NCBI GenBank assembly: GCA_017609085.1
Contig: JAFCEO010000002.1
Coordinates: 1 to 57,539, forward strand
DNA from: Candidatus Pacearchaeota archaeon
GTDB taxonomy: Archaea; Nanobdellota; Nanobdellia; Pacearchaeales; GW2011-AR1
Direction of reading: 5' to 3'
DNA length: 57,539 nucleotides
The notes beneath the pieces are model-generated. The model was given only the letters and a program-made list of their open reading frames with translations. It searched no databases and was not told the origin of the DNA. The position numbers and the translations under genes are program-made. This document shows positions 49,266 through 57,310 of this stretch, one piece after another. Position 1 is the stretch's first letter; every line of letters starts with the position of its first letter.

Positions 49266-49352
49266 TGGATCCGGAGGGATTTGAACCCTCGACACCCAGG
49301 TTAAGAGCTTCACCACGATTCTGGTGCTCTAACCAGACTGAGCTACGGATCC
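49266..49352 (-). tRNA. tRNA-Lys(CTT) with 12-nt intron at 30/31 (49309..49320)
   Basis: Acceptor GGATCCG/CGGATCC; spliced anticodon arm CCAGG-CTCTTAA-CCTGG. Confidence 0.9.
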
Positions 49353-49465
49353 TTTAAATTAGCAGGAAGAATGAATTTAAAAAATTAATTATCTAAAAAT
49401 TCTTTTTAATGATTCTTCTTTTTTCTTCGGAACAAAAATAATGAAAAATATATTTTTAATTTAAA

Positions 49466-49774
49466 TTACCTATACTCTCTCCAAGTATGTTTGCATTTTG
49501 TACATTTGAAAAACCTTGTTTCAGCTTCATCCCCGGCTCTTGTTTGAGCTGTCCAGAAATAAGCTTCTCTATGTCCACATTTGGGACAAACGGCATTTGT
49601 AATAGGGAAAACGTCAGTATCTTTATCTCTAATAACTCCCACCTCTTGTTTTTCCTGTAATTTTTCTGTCGCTTCTATTTTGACTTTATTTTTAGCAGCA
49701 TAACCACATCTCACACAACCAAAATTTTTTCTTTTTTCTATAAAAACAGAACCGCACTTCGGACAAAATTCCAT
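49466..49774 (-). CDS. tfs: Transcription factor S (TFIIS-like)
   Basis: MEFCPKCGSVF, CVRCGY, CPKCGHREAYFWTAQTRAGDEAETRFFKCTKCKHTWREY. Confidence 0.97.
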   Translation of the reverse strand: MEFCPKCGSVFIEKRKNFGCVRCGYAAKNKVKIEATEKLQEKQEVGVIRDKDTDVFPITNAVCPKCGHREAYFWTAQTRAGDEAETRFFKCTKCKHTWREYR

Positions 49775-49890
49775 TAATGCTCTTATTAAAAAGGATTTAT
49801 AAAACTTTCGTTAATTCGAAACACCCCATTGTCCATTCATTTAGGCAGATTTAGATAGATTTAAAAAATAATATCTGCTTGTTTTAACAT

Positions 49891-49972
49891 GGGACTCTAG
49901 CTCAGTGGGAGAGCACATGGCTGAAGTTTAAATAGAAACCATGACGGCGGGGTTCGATTCCCCGGAGTCCCA
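49891..49972 (+). tRNA. tRNA-Phe(GAA) with 11-nt intron at 37/38 (49927..49937)
   Basis: Acceptor GGGACTC/GAGTCCC; spliced anticodon arm CATGG-CTGAAGA-CCATG. Confidence 0.92.
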
Positions 49973-50027
49973 TTTGAAAAGATTTATAAATTAGGAATTA
50001 TTAAAGGTAACATAACAAAAGAGGAAA

Positions 50028-50789
50028 ATGTGTTTGGAAAAGTTTTGTGAGAAAGTGAGAAATTTTCATAAGACCGAAATAAATTGTTTGTTACATATAA
50101 TCGCTATTATTGTGTTTGTTTATGCTTTATGGATCCATAGCATAGAATTGATTTTAGTAGCGATTTTAATTGCGATTATTGGACATATAACCCAAGAAGT
50201 TAAATTTAAACTGGATAAAAGAATTAAAAATTCGAAAAGAAGAAAGAAAGGAGCTCTGGAGTTGTCGATTGGAACTATTGTCGTAATTGTTATAGCAATA
50301 ACAATGCTTATTTTAGGGATAGTTTTTGTTAGAAGTGTTATGTGTGGCGCTATGGGTTTAACTGGGGAATTAAATAGTAAGGTCAAAGGAGAAATAAATA
50401 AGCTTTTTGGTTCAACAGGAGGAGAAGTACAATGTCTGGGACAAAGTAGTGAACCTGTTAAAATAATTCCAGGAAAAACAAGTAATATTTGGTGTGGAAT
50501 TAAAGCTCCTCAAACTGCCAAATACTCTATAACCCTGGTAGATTATAATGGAATTTATTCTTCTAAAAGTGAAATTAAAAAATGGATCACAATAGATTCT
50601 TGGACAGGGACAGTAGCTCCTGGAGATGATGTTCCAAAAAAAGTCATAATGTTAAACGTTCCCGAGAATGCTCCAGAGGATACAATAAGATTAAAAATTG
50701 TAATTAAGAAAGAAGGAACAATAATCGCAGAAAGGGATTTAGATTTTAAAATAAGTAGAAGCGGTTTCTTTAGAGCGGCTATGTGTTAA
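50028..50789 (+). CDS. Pilin-like / class III signal-type membrane protein
   Basis: RRKKGALELSIGTIVVIVIAITMLILGIVFV; extracytoplasmic beta-rich tail with Cys residues. Confidence 0.65.
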   Translation: MCLEKFCEKVRNFHKTEINCLLHIIAIIVFVYALWIHSIELILVAILIAIIGHITQEVKFKLDKRIKNSKRRKKGALELSIGTIVVIVIAITMLILGIVFVRSVMCGAMGLTGELNSKVKGEINKLFGSTGGEVQCLGQSSEPVKIIPGKTSNIWCGIKAPQTAKYSITLVDYNGIYSSKSEIKKWITIDSWTGTVAPGDDVPKKVIMLNVPENAPEDTIRLKIVIKKEGTIIAERDLDFKISRSGFFRAAMC

Positions 50790-50905
50790 GCATGCAATAA
50801 AAATTCTTTAAAATTAAAAGAATTCGTTATAATTCAGTAATTCTTGAGAATTCATATATTTTTTTCAAACATTATATCCTTTTCAATAAAAATTTAGAAG
50901 AACAA

Positions 50906-51481
50906 TTAGTAAGTTTCGCACTTCACCTGATAAAAACTTCTCTCATGGTCGCAGGAAGGGCATTTTTCTGGCGGCTCTTTTCCTTTATGCACATAACCAC
51001 ATTCTCTACATACCCACTCAACTTCTTTGTCTTTTTTAAAAACTGTTTTTCCTTCAATTTCTTTTAAAAGAGTCTTATATCTTTCTTCATGATGTTGCTC
51101 GGCGACGGCGATAGCCCTTAACCTTGTGGCAATTCTTGAAAATCCTTCTTTTTCTGCTATATCTGCAAACTCGAGATACATCTTTGTATACTCATAATTT
51201 TCCCCTGCAATAGCGGCTTTCAAATTTTCTTCTGTTGTTCCATAAACTGTTGGACAAGCTACTTCAACATTAATCTCATCAACTCCTTCTTTTTCTTTCA
51301 ATTCTTGTATATGCTCAAATAATCTTTTTGCATGCTCTTTTTCATTATCTGCAGTAATTAAAAAAATCTCGCTTATCTGTTCATAACCCTCTTTTTTTGC
51401 AATCTTGGCATAAAATGTATATCTATTTCTTGCTTGACTCTCTCCTATAAATGCTTTAACTAAATTTTTTATTGTTTCCAT
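50906..51481 (-). CDS. Rubrerythrin
   Basis: [36 protein letters not shown]-terminal rubredoxin [20 protein letters not shown]. Confidence 0.96.
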   Translation of the reverse strand: METIKNLVKAFIGESQARNRYTFYAKIAKKEGYEQISEIFLITADNEKEHAKRLFEHIQELKEKEGVDEINVEVACPTVYGTTEENLKAAIAGENYEYTKMYLEFADIAEKEGFSRIATRLRAIAVAEQHHEERYKTLLKEIEGKTVFKKDKEVEWVCRECGYVHKGKEPPEKCPSCDHERSFYQVKCETY

Positions 51482-51673
51482 TTCAAATTAAAATTTAATA
51501 AATTGTATACTTAAAAACACTATTTACACTTCTTCATCAAACTTTCAATCTAATAAAACAATTAAAATTGTTTAACTGAAAATCTCGCCCTTTCCTGCAA
51601 TTAGAAAATAGAAATGAAAATTTAAATAGTTTTTGGTGGGAAGATTTTTATATTCTAAATTACAAGTTTAATC

Positions 51674-53038
51674 ATGTTAAAACTCTACAATACTTTAACA
51701 CGAAAAAAAGAGGTATTTAAGCCTCTAAAAGACAAGCAAGTTGGCATGTATACATGCGGGCCTACAGTATATTGGTATCAGCATATCGGCAACTTACGTA
51801 GTTATATCTTTGCTGATATCTTAAAAAGAGTTTTAATTTATAACGGATATAAAGTGAAACATGTAATGAATGTAACAGATGTTGGACATCTAACTTCAGA
51901 TGCGGATACAGGAGAAGACAAAATAGAAAAAGCTGCTAAAAAAGAAAAGAAAAGTGCTTGGCAAATAGCTGAATTTTACTGGAAAATTTTTAAAGAAGAC
52001 TTTAAAAAACTAAACATCATAGAGCCAGATATTTGGTGTAAAGCGACAGAGCATATAAGAGAACAAATAGAATTGATTAAAAAATTAGAGAAAAAAGGAT
52101 ACACTTACAAAACTTCTGACGGAATTTATTTTGATACGAGTAAGGTAAAAGATTATGGCAAGTTAGCAAAATTACGTATTAAAGATTTAAAAGCAGGCGC
52201 AAGAGTAAAAATAGGAGAGAAAAAACACAAAACAGATTTCGCATTGTGGAAATTTTCTAAACCTCCAGGCAAGAGACAACAAGAATGGGATAGCCCCTGG
52301 GGAATCGGCTTCCCCGGATGGCATATTGAATGCTCTGCAATGTCAATGAAATATCTTGGAGAACATTTTGATATACATACTGGAGGAGTAGATCATATTC
52401 CTGTTCATCATACTAATGAAATAGCCCAAAGCGAAGCAGCAACAGGAAAAAAATTTGTTAACTATTGGGTCCATGGAGCTTTCTTAACATTTAAAGGGGA
52501 AAAGATAAGTAAAAGTAAAGGCGGATTCTGCACAATTTCAGAACTTGAAGAAAAAAATTTCGAACCTCTTGCATATAGATATTTCTGTCTAACTGCGCAT
52601 TATAGAAGCCAGTTAGAGTTTAGTTTTGAAAATCTAAAAAATGCACAAAATGCCTACAGAAGACTAAAAAATATTATATCAGATATTAAAGATGATAAGA
52701 AGATAAATAGAAAGTATCTAACAGAATTTGAACAAGCCATCAATAATGACTTAGATATGCCTTCTGCTTTAGCTGTTTTATGGCGGCTTGTAAGAGACAA
52801 GGAAGCCAAAGGAAAAATTCAAACTATAAAAAAGATGGAAGAAGTTTTTGATTTAAATTTATTAAAAAAAGAAAAAATTAAAATTCCTAAAGAGATTCTT
52901 GAGCTTGTTAAAAAAAGGGAAGAAGCCAGAAAAGAAACTAATTTTGAATTGTCTGATAAATTAAGAGAAGAATTAAGGAAAAAAGGATGGCAAGTGGAAG
53001 ATACAAAATCAGGAAGTAAAGTGAAAAAGATTAATTAG
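51674..53038 (+). CDS. cysS: Cysteinyl-tRNA synthetase
   Basis: [48 protein letters not shown]. Confidence 0.97.
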   Translation: MLKLYNTLTRKKEVFKPLKDKQVGMYTCGPTVYWYQHIGNLRSYIFADILKRVLIYNGYKVKHVMNVTDVGHLTSDADTGEDKIEKAAKKEKKSAWQIAEFYWKIFKEDFKKLNIIEPDIWCKATEHIREQIELIKKLEKKGYTYKTSDGIYFDTSKVKDYGKLAKLRIKDLKAGARVKIGEKKHKTDFALWKFSKPPGKRQQEWDSPWGIGFPGWHIECSAMSMKYLGEHFDIHTGGVDHIPVHHTNEIAQSEAATGKKFVNYWVHGAFLTFKGEKISKSKGGFCTISELEEKNFEPLAYRYFCLTAHYRSQLEFSFENLKNAQNAYRRLKNIISDIKDDKKINRKYLTEFEQAINNDLDMPSALAVLWRLVRDKEAKGKIQTIKKMEEVFDLNLLKKEKIKIPKEILELVKKREEARKETNFELSDKLREELRKKGWQVEDTKSGSKVKKIN

Positions 53039-53104
53039 TCCAAAATAGGTAAAGACTCTTGCTCAATTTAACTTTATAAATGTTTTTAAAGATTGAAAAC
53101 TTGA

Positions 53105-54388
53105 ATGAAACAACAAAAAATGAATTCGTCAAAGTTTCTAAATTTAAAATATAAGCCAAAAGAGAGTGATTTAATTTGCCTTTTCAGAGTGGAGCCTGCG
53201 CGAAGTGTTTCAATTAAAAAAGCGGCTGAAACAGTTGCTCTTGAAAGTTCAATTGGAACGTGGAATGAAGTAACGACGGAGAAGAAATATATGCAGGATT
53301 TAGCTGCAAAAGTATTTTCTATTAAAGGAAATATGGTTAAGATAGCTTACCCTGCTGCTCTTTTTGAAAAAGGAAATGCTCCCAATATTCTTAGTAGTAT
53401 AGCAGGCAATATTTTTGGAATGAAAGTAGTGAAGAATTTAAGACTCGAAGATATTAAAATTCCTAAAGCAATTTTAAACTCATTTTATGGGCCTAAGTTT
53501 GGTATTAAGGGTGTAAGGAAAATGTTGAAAGTAAAAAATAGGCCATTGTTAGGAACAATTATAAAACCAAAATTAGGACTTAGAACGCAAGATCATGCAG
53601 AAGTTGCTTATGAAGCCTGGCTAGGGGGATGTGATATTGTTAAAGATGACGAAAATCTTGCTTCTCAAAAATTTAATGAGTTTGAAGAAAGACTTGCAAG
53701 AAGTTTAGAAGCCGCCAATAAAGCAGAAGAACAAACAGGAGAAAAAAAAGCCTATCTTATAAATGTAACAGCTGAAACAAAAGAAATGATGAAAAGAGCA
53801 CAATTAGTAGAAGATTTGGGAGGAAAATATGTAATGATAGATATTGTAACAGCAGGATTCGCAGCTGTTCAATCTTTAAGAGAATCTGATTTTAAACTTG
53901 CTATCCATGCACATAGGGCAATGCATGCTGCCTTCACACGTAATAAAAAACATGGGATAAGTATGATGGTTTTAGCCGATATTGCAAGATTAATTGGAGT
54001 TGACCAATTACATATCGGAACTGTTGTCGGAAAATTAGAAGGAACCCTTAAAGAGGTTTCTGAACTGTGTGAAGAAATAGAAAAGAAGAAAGTTAAAGAA
54101 ACTAAACTAAGGTTAAGTCAAGACTGGGGGAAGATAAAACCTGTTTTAGCTGTTAGCTCTGGAGGCTTACACCCAGGACATGTTCCTTATCTTATAAAAC
54201 ATTTAGGAAAAGATTTGGTGATACAAATGGGGGGAGGCATTCACGGACATCCAAGTGGAACACTAAGAGGAGCAATCGCAGCAAGACAGGCAATAGATGC
54301 TACAATGAGAAGTATAAGTTTAAAAAAATATTCTAAGAATCACACAGAATTGAAGGTTGCATTAGAGGAATGGGAGAAAAAAGTTTAA
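53105..54388 (+). CDS. rbcL: Ribulose-1,5-bisphosphate carboxylase large chain, archaeal form III-like
   Basis: LLGTIIKPKLGL, GGCDIVKDDE, AIHAHRAMHAAFTR, LHIGTVVGKLEG, VSSGGLHPGHVP, QMGGGIHGHPSGTLRGA. Confidence 0.96.
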   Translation: MKQQKMNSSKFLNLKYKPKESDLICLFRVEPARSVSIKKAAETVALESSIGTWNEVTTEKKYMQDLAAKVFSIKGNMVKIAYPAALFEKGNAPNILSSIAGNIFGMKVVKNLRLEDIKIPKAILNSFYGPKFGIKGVRKMLKVKNRPLLGTIIKPKLGLRTQDHAEVAYEAWLGGCDIVKDDENLASQKFNEFEERLARSLEAANKAEEQTGEKKAYLINVTAETKEMMKRAQLVEDLGGKYVMIDIVTAGFAAVQSLRESDFKLAIHAHRAMHAAFTRNKKHGISMMVLADIARLIGVDQLHIGTVVGKLEGTLKEVSELCEEIEKKKVKETKLRLSQDWGKIKPVLAVSSGGLHPGHVPYLIKHLGKDLVIQMGGGIHGHPSGTLRGAIAARQAIDATMRSISLKKYSKNHTELKVALEEWEKKV

Positions 54389-54412
54389 TAATAGCCTTTC
54401 TTTCTTTTCTTT

Positions 54413-54799
54413 ATGAAAGAAATAAAATTTAGAGAATTTATCACAAGTTCGGGGAAAAAAGTTTTGGGAGGCAAGTCTGCTGAAAACAATGAAGAACTGA
54501 TAAAACAAGTAGAAAAAAATGAAATTGTTTTACACACCGCAAAACCAGGAAGCCCTTTTGTCAATATAAAATTTAAGGGAAGAGTAAGTAAAAAAGATAT
54601 TTATGAAGCAGGAATATTTTGTGCTCGTTACAGTCAAGACTGGAGGGACAACAAACGAGATGTAGTAGTTCATTATTTTAAAGGAAAAGAAATTTATAAA
54701 AGAAAAGATATGAAACTCGGAACATTTGGTGTAAAAAATTTTAAAGAAATTAAGATAAAAAAAGAAGACATTGAAAATTTCAATAATATATTTATGTAA
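54413..54799 (+). CDS. Stand-alone NFACT-R (DUF814) RNA-binding domain protein
   Basis: EIKFREFITSSGKKVLGGKSAENNEELIKQ...VLHTAKPGSPFVNIK. Confidence 0.88.
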   Translation: MKEIKFREFITSSGKKVLGGKSAENNEELIKQVEKNEIVLHTAKPGSPFVNIKFKGRVSKKDIYEAGIFCARYSQDWRDNKRDVVVHYFKGKEIYKRKDMKLGTFGVKNFKEIKIKKEDIENFNNIFM

Positions 54800-54800
54800 A

Positions 54801-55055
54801 ATGAAATCTTCTCAAGTATCTCTGCAAATAGGTAAAAGAGGATTAACACACGGCACTATTGAAGCAATAAAAAATGCATTTAAAACAAGAGAGAATGTTA
54901 AAGTTTGTGTTTTAAAAAGTGCAGGTCATGAAAAAAAGAAAATTAAACAGATAGCAGAAGAAATTCAAAAAGAGTTGGGCGAGAGATATACTTATAGAAT
55001 AATTGGGTTTACAATTTTCTTAAAAAAATGGCGGAAAGCGAGAAATTTTAAATAA
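54801..55055 (+). CDS. YhbY/CRM-domain RNA-binding protein
   Basis: MKSSQVSLQIGKRGLTHGTIEAIKNAFKTRENVKV; start moved to ATG 54801. Confidence 0.82.
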   Translation: MKSSQVSLQIGKRGLTHGTIEAIKNAFKTRENVKVCVLKSAGHEKKKIKQIAEEIQKELGERYTYRIIGFTIFLKKWRKARNFK

Positions 55056-55063
55056 ATCGATCT

Positions 55064-55150
55064 TTGAGTCCTCAGCTCTGTTTCGTTCTGCTACGCTCCT
55101 CGTCTATGGCTTCGGAGAATATAACACACATTCAACAAAATTCAGGCGGC
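55064..55150. repeat. Intergenic structured element, copy A (diverged)
   Basis: Core tataacacacattcaac plus caggcgg edge, aligned to copies B-E. Confidence 0.45.
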
Positions 55151-55194
55151 TCACTTAGATATTAATTAGAGTAAAAAAAGAAAGCAAATCAAAA

Positions 55195-55416
55195 TTAGTC
55201 TAATGGCCTATATTGACATTCTGTTGCCAAGATATATCTTTTTGGATCCGTATCCAATTCAATTATTGTTCTATATGGTTCTTCTACATCATCTCTAACG
55301 ATTCTTCCTTTTAAAGTTCTTGAAGTATCATAGTTAAAACAAACTTCTACAACTTTGTCTAAATGTTCTCCTTGTTGAGGGAATCTATCAAAACCTACAT
55401 TTTTTACAACGCCCAT
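55195..55416 (-). CDS. Hypothetical small protein (73 aa)
   Basis: ORF with TATA-like tttataaat and a leader shared with 56737..56788. Confidence 0.7.
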   Translation of the reverse strand: MGVVKNVGFDRFPQQGEHLDKVVEVCFNYDTSRTLKGRIVRDDVEEPYRTIIELDTDPKRYILATECQYRPLD

Positions 55417-55468
55417 TTTAATCCACCTTACAAATAGTATAAACTTAATCTTTATAAATCTTTAGGGT
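55417..55468 (-). promoter_or_regulatory. Promoter/leader P1
   Basis: aaagatttataaagattaagtttatactatttgtaaggtggattaaaATG, near-identical to P2. Confidence 0.65.
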
Positions 55469-55484
55469 GATGGGGGCTTTGCCT

Positions 55485-55600
55485 TGATACGCCGATTTTT
55501 TACTTTGGATTTTTCGGCTTCGCCCAACGTTGCACTAAAATCCAACCTTCGCTAACGCTCAGGGAAACTAACACGCATTGTGCGAAATTCACTCCGCCCA
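55485..55600. repeat. Intergenic structured element, copy B
   Basis: ttggatttt/aaaatccaa stem, cgctaacgctcaggg, ctaacacgcattgtgcgaaattc. Confidence 0.6.
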
Positions 55601-55647
55601 CCCTTTCAATACTTTTATAAATAATTAAAAATTACTAAATTAGTAAT

Positions 55648-56292
55648 ATGAATAAAAAATTCAATATTCAGGTTCCAAAAGAACATTATTTTGGAAAATA
55701 CGATGATTTAATGAGATTTATATCTTATTTTTATCAAATTGATTTGGTCAGAAAATTAAAACCAAACAATGTTCTTGAAGTAGGAATTGGAAATAAAACT
55801 GTTTCTAATTATCTTAAACAAAATGGAATAAAAGTTGATACTTGTGATTTTAATAAAGATCTTGAACCAAATTATGTTGCTGACATTAGAGAGTTACCCT
55901 TTAAGGACAAATCTTATGATGTTGTTATGGCTTGTGAAGTTCTTGAACATATCCCTTGGAAAGATGTGGAAAGAGCATTAAAAGAACTCCATAGAATTTC
56001 AAAAAAACACGTCCTTATTTCTATTCCTTATTCTTCAACAGGATTTGAATTGCTGTTCAAATTTCCACTAATTGGTAGAATTCTCAAAAGACCTTTTTTG
56101 GATTTATTTTTAAGAATTCCCTATTTTTTCATTGGGATTAAATTTTCTGGTGAGCACTATTGGGAAATGGGTAGAAGAAATTATTCAAAAAGAAAAATAA
56201 AATCACTTTTTGGAAAGTATTTTAAAATAATAAAAGAAATTAGGCCTATTTTAAACCATTATCATTATTTTTTTATTCTTGAAAAAAAGTAG
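55648..56292 (+). CDS. Class I SAM-dependent methyltransferase
   Basis: VLEVGIGNKTVSNYLKQNG, VVMACEVLEHIPWKDVERALKELHRISKKHVLISIPY. Confidence 0.85.
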   Translation: MNKKFNIQVPKEHYFGKYDDLMRFISYFYQIDLVRKLKPNNVLEVGIGNKTVSNYLKQNGIKVDTCDFNKDLEPNYVADIRELPFKDKSYDVVMACEVLEHIPWKDVERALKELHRISKKHVLISIPYSSTGFELLFKFPLIGRILKRPFLDLFLRIPYFFIGIKFSGEHYWEMGRRNYSKRKIKSLFGKYFKIIKEIRPILNHYHYFFILEKK

Positions 56293-56294
56293 GA

Positions 56295-56382
56295 GGCGGG
56301 GCTCCGTGAACTCAAAATTACTTCATAATTTTGGTGCTAACGCACTCGCACAACAGCGATTATACTCAATTGCGAGTCCGCC
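56295..56382. repeat. Intergenic structured element, copy C
   Basis: ggcgg...ccgcc ends, caaaatta/taattttg stem, aacagcgattat core. Confidence 0.65.
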
Positions 56383-56535
56383 TCTTTCAGAGGTTGCCAC
56401 CGAAAATTTTTAATGTTGTTTCCTTCGTTAAAATTCACAAACAAAAAAGAAGTAACAAAAATGTTTCACAAATCGTCTAACAAAATTTTAACGAAATTGC
56501 TGAAGATTTTAAAATAAATAAAAACGAAAGAAAGA

Positions 56536-56739
56536 TTATAATTTTTCAACTAATGTTTTGCTTTCTATTTGTCGTCCAGAAAATTGAGTTTTTTGTATTT
56601 GTGTCATCCAGTCTACATATCTTTTTTCAGGACCCGGATTTGGCAAAACACTTGGTTTTGTTTCTTTTTTAGGTATTTGTGTCATCCAATCAGCATATTA
56701 CCTTTCTGGACGATTTTCTATTGCATTTGGATTATACAT
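56536..56739 (-). pseudogene. Tandem-repeat mini-protein gene with in-frame TAA
   Basis: MYNPNAIENRPER*YADWMTQIPKKETKPSVLPNPGPEKRYVDWMTQIQKTQFSGRQIESKTLVEKL*. Confidence 0.6.
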
Positions 56740-56790
56740 TTTAATTCGCCTTAGAAATAGTATAACTTATTCCTTTATAAATCTTTCCTA
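56740..56790 (-). promoter_or_regulatory. Promoter/leader P2
   Basis: aaagatttataaaggaataagttatactatttctaaggcgaattaaaATG, parallel to P1. Confidence 0.65.
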
Positions 56791-56814
56791 ATTTACTACT
56801 CTGAAGTTAATATT

Positions 56815-56916
56815 GACGCCCGATTCTGAACTCAAAATCCTTTGGATTTTGCCCCGCTGCGCTCTCGCTAACGCTCAGGGCACATAACGCGCATTAAATG
56901 AAATATTACTCGGCGG
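56815..56916. repeat. Intergenic structured element, copy D
   Basis: caaaatcc/ggattttg stem, cgctaacgctcaggg, cataacgcgcatt, cggcgg edge. Confidence 0.62.
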
Positions 56917-57157
56917 TTTTATCAGCACTAATTATCTTTTCAATTCCTTGTCTTATTTCTCTTAGAAAATCTTCAACATTCATATCTCCCGCATTAATTT
57001 CAAAGTTCCCGACTCTAATACAATGTTCAACGGTTTGTTGTTTTGAGTAATCTAAATTTTTATAGACTACTACTATACATTTACCATACTGATCTAATTC
57101 AAATGTTTTAGGATGTGCATTTATCTGAATATAATACTCCCAAATAGGTCTTTTCAT
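56906..57157 (-). CDS. Hypothetical small protein (83 aa)
   Basis: MKRPIWEYYIQINAHPKTFELDQYGKCIVVVYKNLDYSKQQ...; stop lies inside element D. Confidence 0.65.
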   Translation of the reverse strand: MKRPIWEYYIQINAHPKTFELDQYGKCIVVVYKNLDYSKQQTVEHCIRVGNFEINAGDMNVEDFLREIRQGIEKIISADKTAE

Positions 57158-57199
57158 ATTTTTAGATTAAAGAAAAATATTTAAATATCTCGATTACAA

Positions 57200-57310
57200 A
57201 CCGCCAAGTAATACTCAAAACTTTTTATACTTGCAAAGCTCATTAAAAAGTTTTGGTTTTCTCTCCGAGAAAACTCACTTAACAGCGATTATGTCTATTC
57301 AGAATTCGGT
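57200..57310. repeat. Intergenic structured element, copy E
   Basis: 12-bp stem caaaacttttta/taaaaagttttg; ttaacagcgattat core; abuts the stop codon of the next gene. Confidence 0.62.

Noticed and set aside
17086-53038. Clustering of five aminoacyl-tRNA synthetases (Pro, Met, Val, Ser, Cys) as a special locus
   Set aside because: They are dispersed, on different strands and not operonic; expected by chance in a small genome.
56569-56754. Plus-strand 61-aa ORF
   Set aside because: The minus strand carries a coherent tandem-repeat peptide; the plus ORF is its antisense.
55056-57310. CRISPR array
   Set aside because: Elements are ~100 bp, diverged, structured and separated by genes; no short direct repeats with regular spacers, no cas genes.
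55056-57310. Confident attC annotation
   Set aside because: By-eye order of AAC and GTT motifs around the hairpin does not match the standard R''-L''-L'-R' layout, and no integrase is in the window; kept as hypothesis only.
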